In this document: in pieces, positions 10,847 to 22,589 of the stretch
Numbering within the stretch: the stretch's first letter is position 1
Layout of the letters: each line of letters starts with the position of its first letter
Origin: Flaccisagitta enflata
Taxonomy: Eukaryota; Chaetognatha; Sagittoidea; Aphragmophora
Direction of reading: 5' to 3'
Assembly (NCBI GenBank): GCA_965153355.1
Contig: OZ231127.1
Span: 72,850,001 to 72,914,000 of the forward strand
Length of the DNA: 64,000 nt
Position numbers and translations under genes: made by a program
The notes under the pieces: generated by a model
Databases searched by the model: none
Seen by the model: only the letters and a program-made list of their open reading frames with translations
Told to the model about the DNA's origin: nothing

Positions 10847-12345
10847 TTACTCTGCATCCATATCATTATCCAAATCTTTTTCTTCCAAAATCAATGCACT
10901 TGCATTTGTGCAACCAGAGCCTTGACAGTGTCCACATGCAAGCGTGCATTTCATGGCATTTTTGTAGCAGCTGCATTAAGCAGAACTGCAATCCATAGTG
11001 CAGTCACAGTGAATGATCTTCAACAGCACAGCTGGAGCAGGAGGAAGCTCTGTGAGAATAGGAGAGTAGCCTGAATCATTGAGTTTCCAACCCCACTTTC
11101 CTCTTGCATTGTACATTCAAGACTTTTCCATTAGCAAATTTGCAAATACATTCTGTAACTGTGATGTTTTGCAGCATCTTTTGTGGGTGGGAGACTCCTT
11201 GCCTCAACTCCGTTAAGACTTTTTGCCACCTTTTCACAGTATCTGCTCAAGCGTAGTTCATTCAGTGATTGATTCTTTTTCCCATTATACATCACCACCA
11301 AAGCAGTATCACCAGCTGATTCATTAAGCTCAGGAGTAGTACTCGGGGGCAAATAAAAGATCCCTGCTTGTGATGGAGCAATAAAACAAGCAAGTCAGTA
11401 TCATCACCAATTAACACTGTATTTTGCTCATTGGCTATCTCAATTGCTTTTTTAGCAATCCAAACATCTGCATCTGATGATGCATGGAGAACTTCACAAC
11501 CAGTAGCTTGCAGGTTGTTACCAAGTTGTTGAAAGAAGGTTTGCTTATTCACAGAGTTGCTGAAAAAAATATCTTTAGAAACACTAAGAACCATATCATT
11601 TGTGAATGTCACAGTGGGTCTTTGCTTCCCTTGAGCCCTTCATTTTTGAGCCATATCTTTGGTTGATGCTGCACTGTATCCATCAAAAACATCTACTGCC
11701 TTCCCATACTTTTTTAAAACACATTGAGTTTGGCTATCAAGGATATTAGAAAATGTAGCTCTACGAGTCCAGGGAATGCAATGCAAAAGGGCTCCTCCAT
11801 CGATAACATATTTTGCCTGCTTAAGGATTGCAACTTCTTTGTTTGAAACACTGGTCCATAATGCATCAGCAAAATTTGCTTTTTGAGGTTCATGTAGAAA
11901 GTCAGGGGATTCAGCCAAAGCTGGTGACTGAAACAGTTCATAGTCAAAGGCATCATCAATGTGTCCATGCCCTGCTAATGCTAATCTCTGATCAAGAACT
12001 TGCGGATCAAATTGAATTGATTCCCCATCAATTTTCAAAGTAGACTGGGATGCAAGAGTCACTGCTTGAAATTTCCTTCTGAAAGAGATTTCGTCAACAT
12101 TTTTGCCTACCATTCCAGATACAATTTTTTTCCAATATCCTCTGCATCTTCAACATTAACAGTGGCATGAGCATGGACTCCATTAGCAATATTTCACAGC
12201 TCAGGCCCATACTCAAATGGATTTCTCTCTTTAAAAACATCTTGGACAAGGTTGGTGTCCTAATCACGATCAATTCTAGAGGGACCAAAATCTTTGTTCT
12301 GTTCACCATGATTTGACACTATGTTCACTATGATTTAACAAGGCC
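10847..12345 (-). pseudogene. Decayed PIN/FEN-like nuclease plus CXC-domain gene
   Basis: The reading frame can be followed from about 12345 to a stop at 10847. Family-typical blocks appear in order: NPFEYGPEL, SFRRKFQAVTLASQS, ADALWTSVSNKE, CIPWTRRATFSNILD, YGKAVDVFDGY, DADVWIAKKAIEIANEQ, the acidic GDDTDLLVLL motif, SLPPTKDAAKHHSYRMY, and a Cys-rich CDCTMDC..CSC..C..CGHCQGSGC segment like tesmin/TSO1 CXC domains. Such proteins are multi-copy in many invertebrate genomes; the PIN-like assignment rests on the GDD acidic motif. It is broken by in-frame stops (near 12264, at 12194-12196, 11640-11642 and 10976-10978), by an internal deletion after GDDTDLLVLLLHH near 11340, and by a frameshift near 11110. 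Confidence 0.75.
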
Positions 12346-12521
12346 TGATACACGGGTACCCTAGTCATGTTCCGGTGGGCAGGAGCAGTGATGGAGAAGG
12401 TTACTTGGGCATTTGGGCAGTTAGCTCAAAATGCTCAAAAACGCCAAAAAAGTAAAATGGAGACTGACCAATGGACGGACGGTCAAAGCGAGATGTAGAG
12501 TCGTGTAGCACGGGACTAAAA
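12338..12521 (-). mobile_element. Short interspersed element, B family
   Basis: The minus strand reads TTTTTAGTCCCGTG..ACGACTCTACAT, then a GTCCGTCC tract, CCTGCCCACCGG and a GGCCTTGTT end, matching the family consensus. Confidence 0.65.
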
Positions 12522-13504
12522 AGTGCCAGATGATACATTGTTCTCAGAAATGTTATTTGTCTAGAATTTATTATTTCATTTACAAGATTGACAATGATAG
12601 TAGTGTGATAATGATAAAGTACCATTTTTGTCTATTTCTTAGTATCTGTATGAATATAGAAATGATTTGTTTTCCAGTGAAAAAATTTGTGTTCTTGGTC
12701 AATTGAAATTTGTTAGCCTGTACACATCTTTTGAAAAAAATTGTGTAGCTTGCCTCAAAGGTCACACTTCGAAGAGGAGGAAAAAGATGAGGAATACAAT
12801 AACAATGCGACATCTATGAACAAATAGTTTCAATACATGAATATAAGTGAATACCTGAATATACTGCTTCATGTATGATACTAATTTTTTCACTCAACAG
12901 CCACACATTTTTTTTTAACTAAATGTTTGCATGGTCAATCCAACAACGAACCAGAAACATGACCCGCCAAAGATGATAGACATAGAAAATTGAATCTTTT
13001 TGTGTTAATTTTTCATCTTTTTGCGGTAACTGACCACTTTCTGCCAAAAAATGTTCTTTTGTTTTAACATAGGATGTCATACACCTTTTTCCACCTTGAA
13101 GAAATCACATGCGAAAATCCAAATTTTTTGCAATTTTTGCCCGTTTTTTCCCTTATAGAAAATGTTCAACCCTGAGAGTTGCGGAAAAGAACTTTTGGGT
13201 AATAGTTGTTTTTCCTACAACATACATCTTAATGGTTAGAAAACCACCTTCGTTTGCTTTGTGGGACTTTTTTCTACGTTTCTATTTTTATTTTCCTAGA
13301 TTTACTTGACTATTACTGATCCATCATGCTTTCACTTTACGTACTGATTTATTTCATACTTCTTCGAAAGATATCAAAATGAAAGATTAATCATTTGTTT
13401 TTCTCAGTAAGTGGACTCGGAAAAAAGACATGTGAGAGCCTCTTGAGGAATAGAGATTTTTCAAACGAGAAAAAACAAATGAACAACCAGGATGAAACTA
13501 ACCA

Positions 13505-13560
13505 ATTACCATATTGCTCCGTTGATGCGGCAGTGGGGACTGATAGGAGACCTTCACCAT
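13505..13560 (-). repeat. Duplicated 3' end of LAR exon 15 with its splice donor
   Basis: On the minus strand, ACGGAGCAATATGGTAA and about 35 preceding bases copy the end of the exon at 13614-13777, including the donor. The copy would encode GEGLLSVPTAASTEQYG, against [17 protein letters not shown] in the exon. It has no acceptor of its own, so it is a relic or an alternative donor region. Confidence 0.6.
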
Positions 13561-13613
13561 GATTGGATATGGCTGGGTCAAACTACTAATGATAATAAAG
13601 GAACGAAACTTAC

Positions 13614-13777
13614 CATATTGCTCCGTTCTGACGACGACGGGTGCCGAGGGAGGACCTTCGCCGCGGTCTGATCGAGCGGCGACGCGAATTCGATACTCGG
13701 AATTCGGCTCCAATAACTCCAACAAATACGATTCCGTGGGAGGAATCGAAGCGTGCTGTTGACGGTGGGAATGGGTG
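13614..13777 (-). CDS. Lar: LAR exon 15: second half of FN3-3
   Basis: Acceptor CCCCTCAG, donor GTAAGT. It encodes [20 protein letters not shown] and [19 protein letters not shown], a typical FN3 F-G strand pattern. It joins exon 14 through a split Ser codon and ends after one base of the next codon. Confidence 0.9.
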
Positions 13778-14317
13778 CTGAGGGGAGAAGAAGCAGATAC
13801 ATGAAAACAATAATTTATGGTTTGAATTGGTGCCAAAATGTCAAAAAGAGGAGAGATTCATCAAAACAACCCCCTTTGGTGGGAAAAGGAGCTGGGGGGA
13901 AGCGAGGAAAAACATGGGAAAAGACATTGAAAACAAAAATATCTTATGGTAGAAGGGGGGGGGAGTATTTGAACTGTGAAATGGTGGCGAAAGAGGAAGA
14001 AGTCGGGGAAGCGGTGGAATTGTCATGAAAATCAACCGCTAGCTCGAAAAAAAAAAAAACACGTGAGATATGATTGATATCCAGCCATATCCTCCGAGGC
14101 ATTACCTGTTCCAGTATAATTCGTATTTGATGATTGTTTCTGCGTTGTTTGGTCCTGCTTCATCTGCTGGTCTCTGCCACCGCAACTGAATCGAAGTGGC
14201 AGAAATGGCTTGGCCTTGAAGTTGTTCCGGTTGACTCGGCACTGCGTAGTTTCGAGGCAATGATGTGTTGGAAGGATGAGGATGAGTAAGCAGAGGAGTT
14301 GATAACAGGAGAAAAGG

Positions 14318-14358
<41 letters not shown>

Positions 14359-14798
14359 GGAAAAGTTCAAAAGAAATTGGACGATGAAAGATATTTTGGG
14401 GGTGAAAGGGGGAGAAAAGGGAGGTGAGAGTTTCATTCATCCAACCAAGAAATAATTTAAGTGATCATTTCAATTCAATTCAATGATACATCATATTGGT
14501 TTTTGAAATGATATTAACTAAAACTCATTTTTGAAACACCTGGAGAAAGAAAGTGTGTTCTGAGGAAGAATTTAGTGCATAGGGAGGTATTTTTTTGGCG
14601 TCAAGCGGGTACGGGATTATAAAACTTGAGTGTGTGTGTAACAGAGCAGGGTCACCATGGGAGTCGATGCAATTTTGCGTTCAACGTCAGGCAGGGGACT
14701 TTGTTTGAAATGAAGACGAGGGGTAAAAGTGGCCCATACTTACACCAACCATTCAAATTTTCAGCCTTTCAACTACATCCTTTCCTGTTTGTTATCTT

Positions 14799-14832
<34 letters not shown>

Positions 14833-14834
14833 AG

Positions 14835-14894
<60 letters not shown>

Positions 14895-17800
14895 TCGTTC
14901 TTGCTGATTTCTTACTTTTCTGTATTTATTTTTCTTTTCTTTCTCTTTTTTGCCTTTCCCCCCCCCCCTTTTTTTTTCTTTCTTTTTTCTCCCTTTTTTT
15001 CCATTCCCCCTTTTTCGTTCATTGATTCCTTTTATTTCATTTTCTCTTTGTTCCTTTGCCTCAACATTTTCCCATATTCTCATTTTTCTATCTGTCCTCA
15101 TCGATTGGTGGGAAATGCCCGTTTTCATGCGACAAATTGGAAGGCTTAAGGGGCAATCTCTCGCCAAAAAGAAAAGCCACAGAACAACAGCCTGAATCCC
15201 ATTCAGGCAAGAAAGGCAACGACGATGTTTGGCAAAGTTGCAACTTGCATGCGATTGCCAATATGTGACAAATTTCATGTAACAGCAAACGCCTTAATAC
15301 TTTATCCATAACTTCATAGTTGAGTTCTCGGGTTTGAACGATCATTCGAAGGAGAAACGATGAAATAATAGATTCGCTGTCAGTATCGAAGATACATTCT
15401 GACGCTCTGAATGATACTTTAGATTCTAAAATCTAATATGCGGTGGAAATAACGATTTCATATCTCATTCTTATGAAAGTTCATGTATACAATTTTTTCA
15501 GGCATGTCCAAACTGCTCCTCAGAGGGTTATAAAAAAACCGGTACTACCTGACGAAGAGACTATTGGATGGATTTCTTATGGAAAACAAAACAAAACGAT
15601 TTATGAAATTGTGATAACGTGATTGACTAGTAAATGCTCCATTTAAAAGTAGTTTCAAAACGTCTTTGATTAATGATGAGGATTAATATACCATGAAAGA
15701 GTATGAGAATTGAAAACATTGACGAGCAAAAAAATGAAAAAACTCACCTCCTTGTTGCGTTATGATTTGCTCTGGTTCTGAGGGCGGCCCATCTCCCTGG
15801 AATGGAATCAAGTAACAAAACGATTAAGAACGAAAATTGTAACGTCTCATCTTAGCATTTAACGGTAGTATACTAGAGGTATAAAATATGTGCCATACTG
15901 GTAAGAGCTAACCTTTGAGTTGAATGCCAGTACTCTGGTGGTATACATGGTCATTGGCGCCATGTTGTTGATGACCACACTTTCTTCTCCATCGCGTGCT
16001 CTTGCCATTTGCCATTGACCGATTGGCAGATTGGAGTTGGTTGTGTAATAAACGCGATATCCCTATGAAGAAAGAGATATCTTTAAAAACTATTGAATTT
16101 TTTTTAAAGTTTATAAACACTATCCACCCCTCTCTACAAAGAAGCATCCATCACGTTAGTCCGACTAACACAACAACGCCATGAATTTATTTGACACTGT
16201 CCCTTTTGCTGCAACCTCATAGGTCAAATATTTACGATAAAAATGTCATTTTTTTAAAAAAAAGATGCTCCTGATCTTACCCTGTGAAATTCCAGCTGGA
16301 ATACTTTTCCATTGACTCTGGATTGATTTGTTTGGCAGTTGCAAACATTCACATCCCTCTGTCGATACTCACCAATATTTGTCCATTTGGGAATTGCGGC
16401 GGGTCCCATTGCACTATGATGGTGGTGGGGGAGACTGGTCTCGACCGGACGTTTCTAGGGGGTCCATCGGGGGCTAGTTCCCCCGTGGTGAGGAAGAGGG
16501 GGTTGCTTGGGGGTCCGCGTCCGACGGTGTTGACCGCCACCACGCGGAACTCGTAATTGTGATGAGGCTTCAAACCCGTCACGCGATATGGAGGACGATT
16601 GATGTTGGGGATTTCTGGAGATGCAGAGTTGCATTTCGCAAAAGAAAATATATTTTGATGAATACAAAAACAGCTTATACTTCAGTCGCGATCCATTGCA
16701 TGTCCCGTGAAACTTTGCGCCAACAGTAATGTAGATCATGAATGGACTTGAACATTATAGGCTTTATTTCATATTTTTACGGAGACAACATCATCAAAAA
16801 GACGCATCAAATTATTTTATATTTCTGTCGTATTTCTTTCTTTTTACACGGTTTGAACTATTTTGTTTTCATCATTTCATCCTTGTTTCTCTTTCAATGC
16901 AGGATAAGAAGTTAGGAAAGTACCATACCTGAGAAGGATTGATCATTGCTTCGATTTCTGTACAAAATGATGAAATACTGAATCGGTTGAACTTTCATCT
17001 GGTCAAACCTGAAGACAAAACCACAGATGGAGAAAGTTAGATGTTAGATGTGAATGGTATGAAAGCAGGGGTGTATATTCTTGAGTCGCATTTGATTTTT
17101 TTCCCCCCCCTGCCTTTGATTTTCTTCCCCGCGACGCATCGCGTCGCATGTTTATATCCATGATTTTCTTCCCCATATAGCAATAAAACTATGCAGTTAA
17201 GGTTTAAATAGTGTTAAATTGTGTTTTACTAATTGAGTTTTATGATTTGGTACTGTAAAAAGTTATATTTTCCCCAAATTTCCTTTTTTTCTCTTTTTCC
17301 CCCCTTGGATTTCCTTCCCCATCTCCAGACCCTTTGATTTTTTTCCCCCCCCCACCGGGGGGGGGAAAACTCAAGAATATACAGGCCTGTATGAAAGTAG
17401 AAAAATAATGGGCTTGTTTTCATCTTGCTTCTTTTTGTTCATGAGGTACGACAACCTTTTTTTACTCACTATGAACTGACCAGACAAGTATGAATTAACC
17501 ATTTTTTCCACTTTGATCTATGAAGAGGCAATGAAATTGTCATGCCAACTGATGAGCTGGACAACATTACTTTACAACAAAAAATCTAGAATAAGGACAA
17601 GAGCCTTGGAAGCTCTAACTGATGTTTCATCCGGACCCCTCATAGCTATCCGAGATGTGCAAGTGACAAGAAAGAGTACCAGACGAATGTGCTGAACGCC
17701 CAAAGCTTCTCACACCCATCTGATCTTCCCATTGTAAAATGCTCATAACACCCATAACCTTAAATCAAGATCCTTCCCACTAATTGAGACAAATCCATAA

Positions 17801-19992
17801 AGTTACTCTGAGTCAACCCTAAACTCTAAAGATTATCAAATCCATCATCCAAATTAAGCAAAATAACTTACCAAAGGATAAGTGAATTATCAAAAGATAA
17901 TGTACAGTGGAACCCCGCATTAACAGCCTCGCTTTTAAAGGTTCCCCGTCAATAAAGGTCATTATTTTGAGGTCCCTAATAGTAGTTTTTAATGTGATTT
18001 CACCTCTCTTTAAAGGTTACCCTGAGATAAAGGTGAAAAATCTTCAGTCCCGATGAGACCAATGAGGCGGGGTCCTACTGTAGTTACCAAAGGCAATGTT
18101 GTGAAAAAACCATACCCTTAGAGGTAAGTATCGAGAGTCAACCAAATGGGACCGCCGGACATTCTTTACCAAGGTACTTAACTATATGAGTTGGACAACA
18201 TAACTTTATAACAAAAAATCAAGAATAAGGACAAGAGCCTTGGGAGCTCTAACTGGTGTTTCATCCGATGATCCGATGACGTAGCACTTTTTGGGCAGTG
18301 GCCCCGAAGGGGTCGATGACCAATGCTTTCACACAGGGGGATTTTCTCCTTCTCCCCCTCCGGCCTCCTCCTCACAGCCCTCTCACAGCAAGATCAGGTG
18401 AAAAGTAACATTACTGTAGGTTTTTTCATTGTTTTGTATAGAATCTGAGCTCTATTTACTGGAACTAATGAAGATAAAATCTTGCCAAGAGCGCTTTTTG
18501 AGATTTTCATAAAAATTGATGGTTTTTAGCCTTCTTTTTCCTGTAGTTTCAACTGGGTATTTCAGAAATACTTTTTGTCAGCAAATTCGTATTCCTGGGG
18601 AAATTTCCATTCATTTGATAGGTCGCAACATATACTTTTATATAAAAATAAGATTTTCAGTTTTTAAGCCACCGTTGCAAAATCGTTACGGTGGCTTAAA
18701 AAAGGAAAACTGCAGTTTTGGATAAAATTGTATAGTGCGACCTATCAAATCAATGGTAATTTCATCAGGAATTCAAATATGCTGTCAAAAAAGATTTTCA
18801 AAATACTCAGTAGAATCTACATTGAAAAAAAGGGTAAAAAACATCAATTTTTATGAAAAACTCAAAAAGCGCTCTTGACAAGATTTTATCTTTATTTGTT
18901 CCTGTAAATGGAGCTCAGATTCTATACAAAACAATGAAAAAACCTACAGCAATGTTACTTTTCTCCGGATCTTGCTGTGAGAGGGCTGTGTCCTCCTTTT
19001 TCATCCCCCCCCCCCCCACCTCCTGGCCCATATCTCAGGCTCGAGGTCCAAATTCCATATTAAGGCCAAAATCCCATCTCTGAGGCCCAAATCCCAGCCT
19101 CGAGGGATTTGGGCATCAAGACTGGGATTTGGGCCTCAAGGCTTGGATATGGGCCTTGAGGCCTGGTGGTTGGGGGAGGGGACAGAGGAGGACAAGGAGG
19201 AGGAGATGGCGAAAATCCCCCTTAGAGCATAGGCCATTGACCCTTTTGGGGCGGCTGCCCTGCTCCCCCTTCAACTCCAAGCACGACCTACTTAGGCAGG
19301 GCACGGGTACCGCTGACCATCGAACGCTTTTGCGACTATTTTGCAAGCTGAATGATTTAGAAGATTCCATTTTCCTTTACATTGAAAATTTTTCAATTAA
19401 GTGAGCAGTAATCAGCCTGGGAATCCGGCCCTTTAATCAAAATGTCTTGCTGAAATTTGCAAAGAAATGCTGGATGTCTCAGATATGTATTGGAAATAGT
19501 ATCTTTGTACAAACCTCCAATCCAGCTTGACTGCGTTGTGTTCGATATCTATGGCCTTGAGCTGCGTTGAAGGTTTGGGTAGCGCTGTTCAAGGAAAACC
19601 ATCAATCGACAATTTTAGTCATGGTGTAACCAATCTTAAACAATACCAATACCTTGCAACAATCTAAAAAATCTAAATGAACTACACCAAAGTTGACGAA
19701 TGGACCAACAAAAAGCTGGAGAACAAAAGGAATTGAAAAACAAAATAATTAGGCCTTTGTAATTAGTCTGTATCTCCCAGCTAATTTTATCTTAAGAACT
19801 ATCTGTAGTGAATTTGTTAAGAAAACTAATGAAACTTAAATAATAAGGATAGAACGGGTAGCCTTACCAGAGCCTGCAATGAAACGAAATGAAAATACCC
19901 CACGCAACTAGTTTCAGTCTTGGTATATAATCTGGAATCAACATACACTTAGCACTGACGCAAACACACACTCATACACAATTTCACTCGTG

Positions 19993-20091
<99 letters not shown>

Positions 20092-20864
20092 CATCCACAG
20101 TGGCTTTACCTTTGACTTTGACTCTGGTCACGACTTCAATGTTGCCCAAGTCCGAGGCAGCGACGCACGTGTAGTTGCGGGACTCTAAGATGTTGGTCAG
20201 CATGAGGATGTTTCGGCCTACCGGAACTTCCTCATCAGAATTCAATTCTCGGTCGCCTGTAAGAGTCACAATGATGATTAGACAATGATTGGCTTGAAGA
20301 TGTTTTGGCCAACCGGAACTTCCTCGTCAGAATTCAATTCTCGGTCGCCTGTAAGAGTTACAATGATGATTAGACAATGATTGGCATGAGGATGTTTCGG
20401 CCTACCGGAACTTCCTCATCAGAATTCAATTCTCGGTCGCCTGTAAGAGTTACAATGATGATTAGACAATGATTGGCATGAGGATGTTTCGGCCTACCGG
20501 AACTTCCTCATCAGATTTCAATTCTCGGTCGCCTGTAAGAGTTACAATGATGATAAGACAATGATTGGCATGAGGATGTTTCGGCCAACCGGTACTTCTT
20601 CATCAGATTTTAATCCTCGATCGCCTGTCATAGACAAATGGGCAATAACAAATTGTTTAGCACGATAACGCTTCGGGATTCTCTTCGTGAATGACGAATT
20701 TCACTACGGAGGGATTTGAAAAAAACAGCATGAAGCCTTTCCAAGGAATCAGTTATGATTAAAATGAAAAAATAGCAAAGTGTTCGTATGGAGAAATTTC
20801 TGTCAATAGTGCGTATGATTTCGACTAGATATGACATTCTAATTGTACCTGCAATATGAAAATT

Positions 20865-20925
<61 letters not shown>

Positions 20926-22519
20926 CCTCACCTAGTCTCCACTTGACGAATGGCATCGGTGACCCGACGGCGACACAAGTAATGTTCAGATCACCGCCGG
21001 GAATCACTTCATAAGAACTGTCGGGGGGAATCGAAAAATGGGGAGGCACGCGGCGCACTGCATGGCCCCGATTGGGCGGTCGAGGAGAGGGGGAAGTGAT
21101 GTGATTGGGGGTTTAGGGGGAGGGAATGGGGGATGTGGGGTGTCGTTAGAAGAGGGGGAAGGGGTTGAGAGGATTGGGAGGAAAAGAGACAGATGGTCGA
21201 GAAGGAGGCATAAAGTAATGGAGAAGGTTTTAAAGGAGATGGAAAGAGAGACAAGATTGAACAGAGAGGGAGAACGGGGAAGAGATGGTGAAGGTGAGGG
21301 AAGGAAAAGGGGATAGATAACTTTTAATCTCTCTAGACTTACGTTTAAGAGTTACTAGGTTATTTGATTTATGGTCTAGATTAGAATCTAATCAGCATCT
21401 ACTATGGCCCGTAATCAGGCGGTTATTGCGTCATTTTGATTTGACGTTTTCATATTAACTTTCCACATAAAAGACTTTCGATCAATTTTCTTTCGAAATT
21501 AGCTTCATTTTTTTTTCGTCGAACTGTTTGTTTCCTTTTCTTTATTTTTCTTTTTGTCGTTTCTTTTCGTTGATTCATTGGTTCAATTTGTTGTCTTCTT
21601 AAATCATTCGTTCTCCGTTTTTTCGTGTTTTTTCTTTCAAGACGTTTGTTTTTATTTCGTTTGATTGTCGATGAAAATACGTTTGCGTTTCTGGGATTCT
21701 TCAAAACTTTGAAAACAAGCCGCAAAACACATCACGATTATTTCCACACGAACTCAAATTGATTCTTGAATTGAAATAAAAGCTCTTCCAAATGATTTAT
21801 TCAAAATTTCCGACTCGCTTTTGTCTACAAAGATGGTGACAGTTACCACATCTCTTCATTCTAGCGTAACTTGATTCAAAACGACATTTTTAATCAGTTT
21901 TGTTTTTGCATCAATCACATGGATCTTTAAATGAAATTGTTACGAAAACCTAAACGCACTGATAGCGTCTTGTATTTTCTCAATGATTTGTACTTTAACA
22001 AAGGGCATTAATCTTTTGAAAAGATGAGATTGTTTGTGCAAATATTTGCATGATTGTTTTTCAGTTTTGTCGTTGGTTGTATAAAAACCAAGGACAAAGA
22101 GATGTAGGATGAACTTCGAAATCGAAATCGAAATCGAACTCGAAACCGAAGTTCTGTCACCAAATTGGACAGAGGATGTTAAAGAAAAAAAAAACAATAA
22201 ACGCGAGAATTTTGATGAAAAATCGACAAAGAACGAGAGACAGAACATCTTTGAACAAGGAGCTGACAGAAAGAGAACGGAAGACATATCACATTGGAAC
22301 AAGAAGCTGACGGAGGAAATGACAGAGAGAAAGCGGGAGACAGAACAGATCGAGGTTGATTGCTGACAGCGAGAGACAACGACAGAGAGCAGAACAGAGA
22401 AACACAACAGTCTGAGACAGAGAGAATGAGCAAATAGAAACAGAAGACACAGAATAAGCAAAACAGACAAAATACGATCAAAAAGAGGCAACAAAAAATC
22501 TGGCGGGGTAGAGAAGGCT

Positions 22520-22589
<70 letters not shown>

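Larger units (their letters stand above)
10175..13312. mobile_element. ~3.1 kb element with terminal inverted repeats carrying a PIN/CXC gene
   Basis: Bases ~10175-10345 and ~13110-13312 are inverted copies. Shared blocks include GTCCCACAAAGCAAACGAAG, GGTGGTTTTC and CCCAAAAGTTCTTTTCCGCA, allowing small differences. Both outer ends read TAGTCARGTAAAT and both are flanked by TTA, a possible 3-bp target duplication. The only coding material inside is the decayed minus-strand gene at 10847-12345. A short interspersed element (12338-12521) is inserted in it. The autonomous status and superfamily are not established. Confidence 0.65.
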
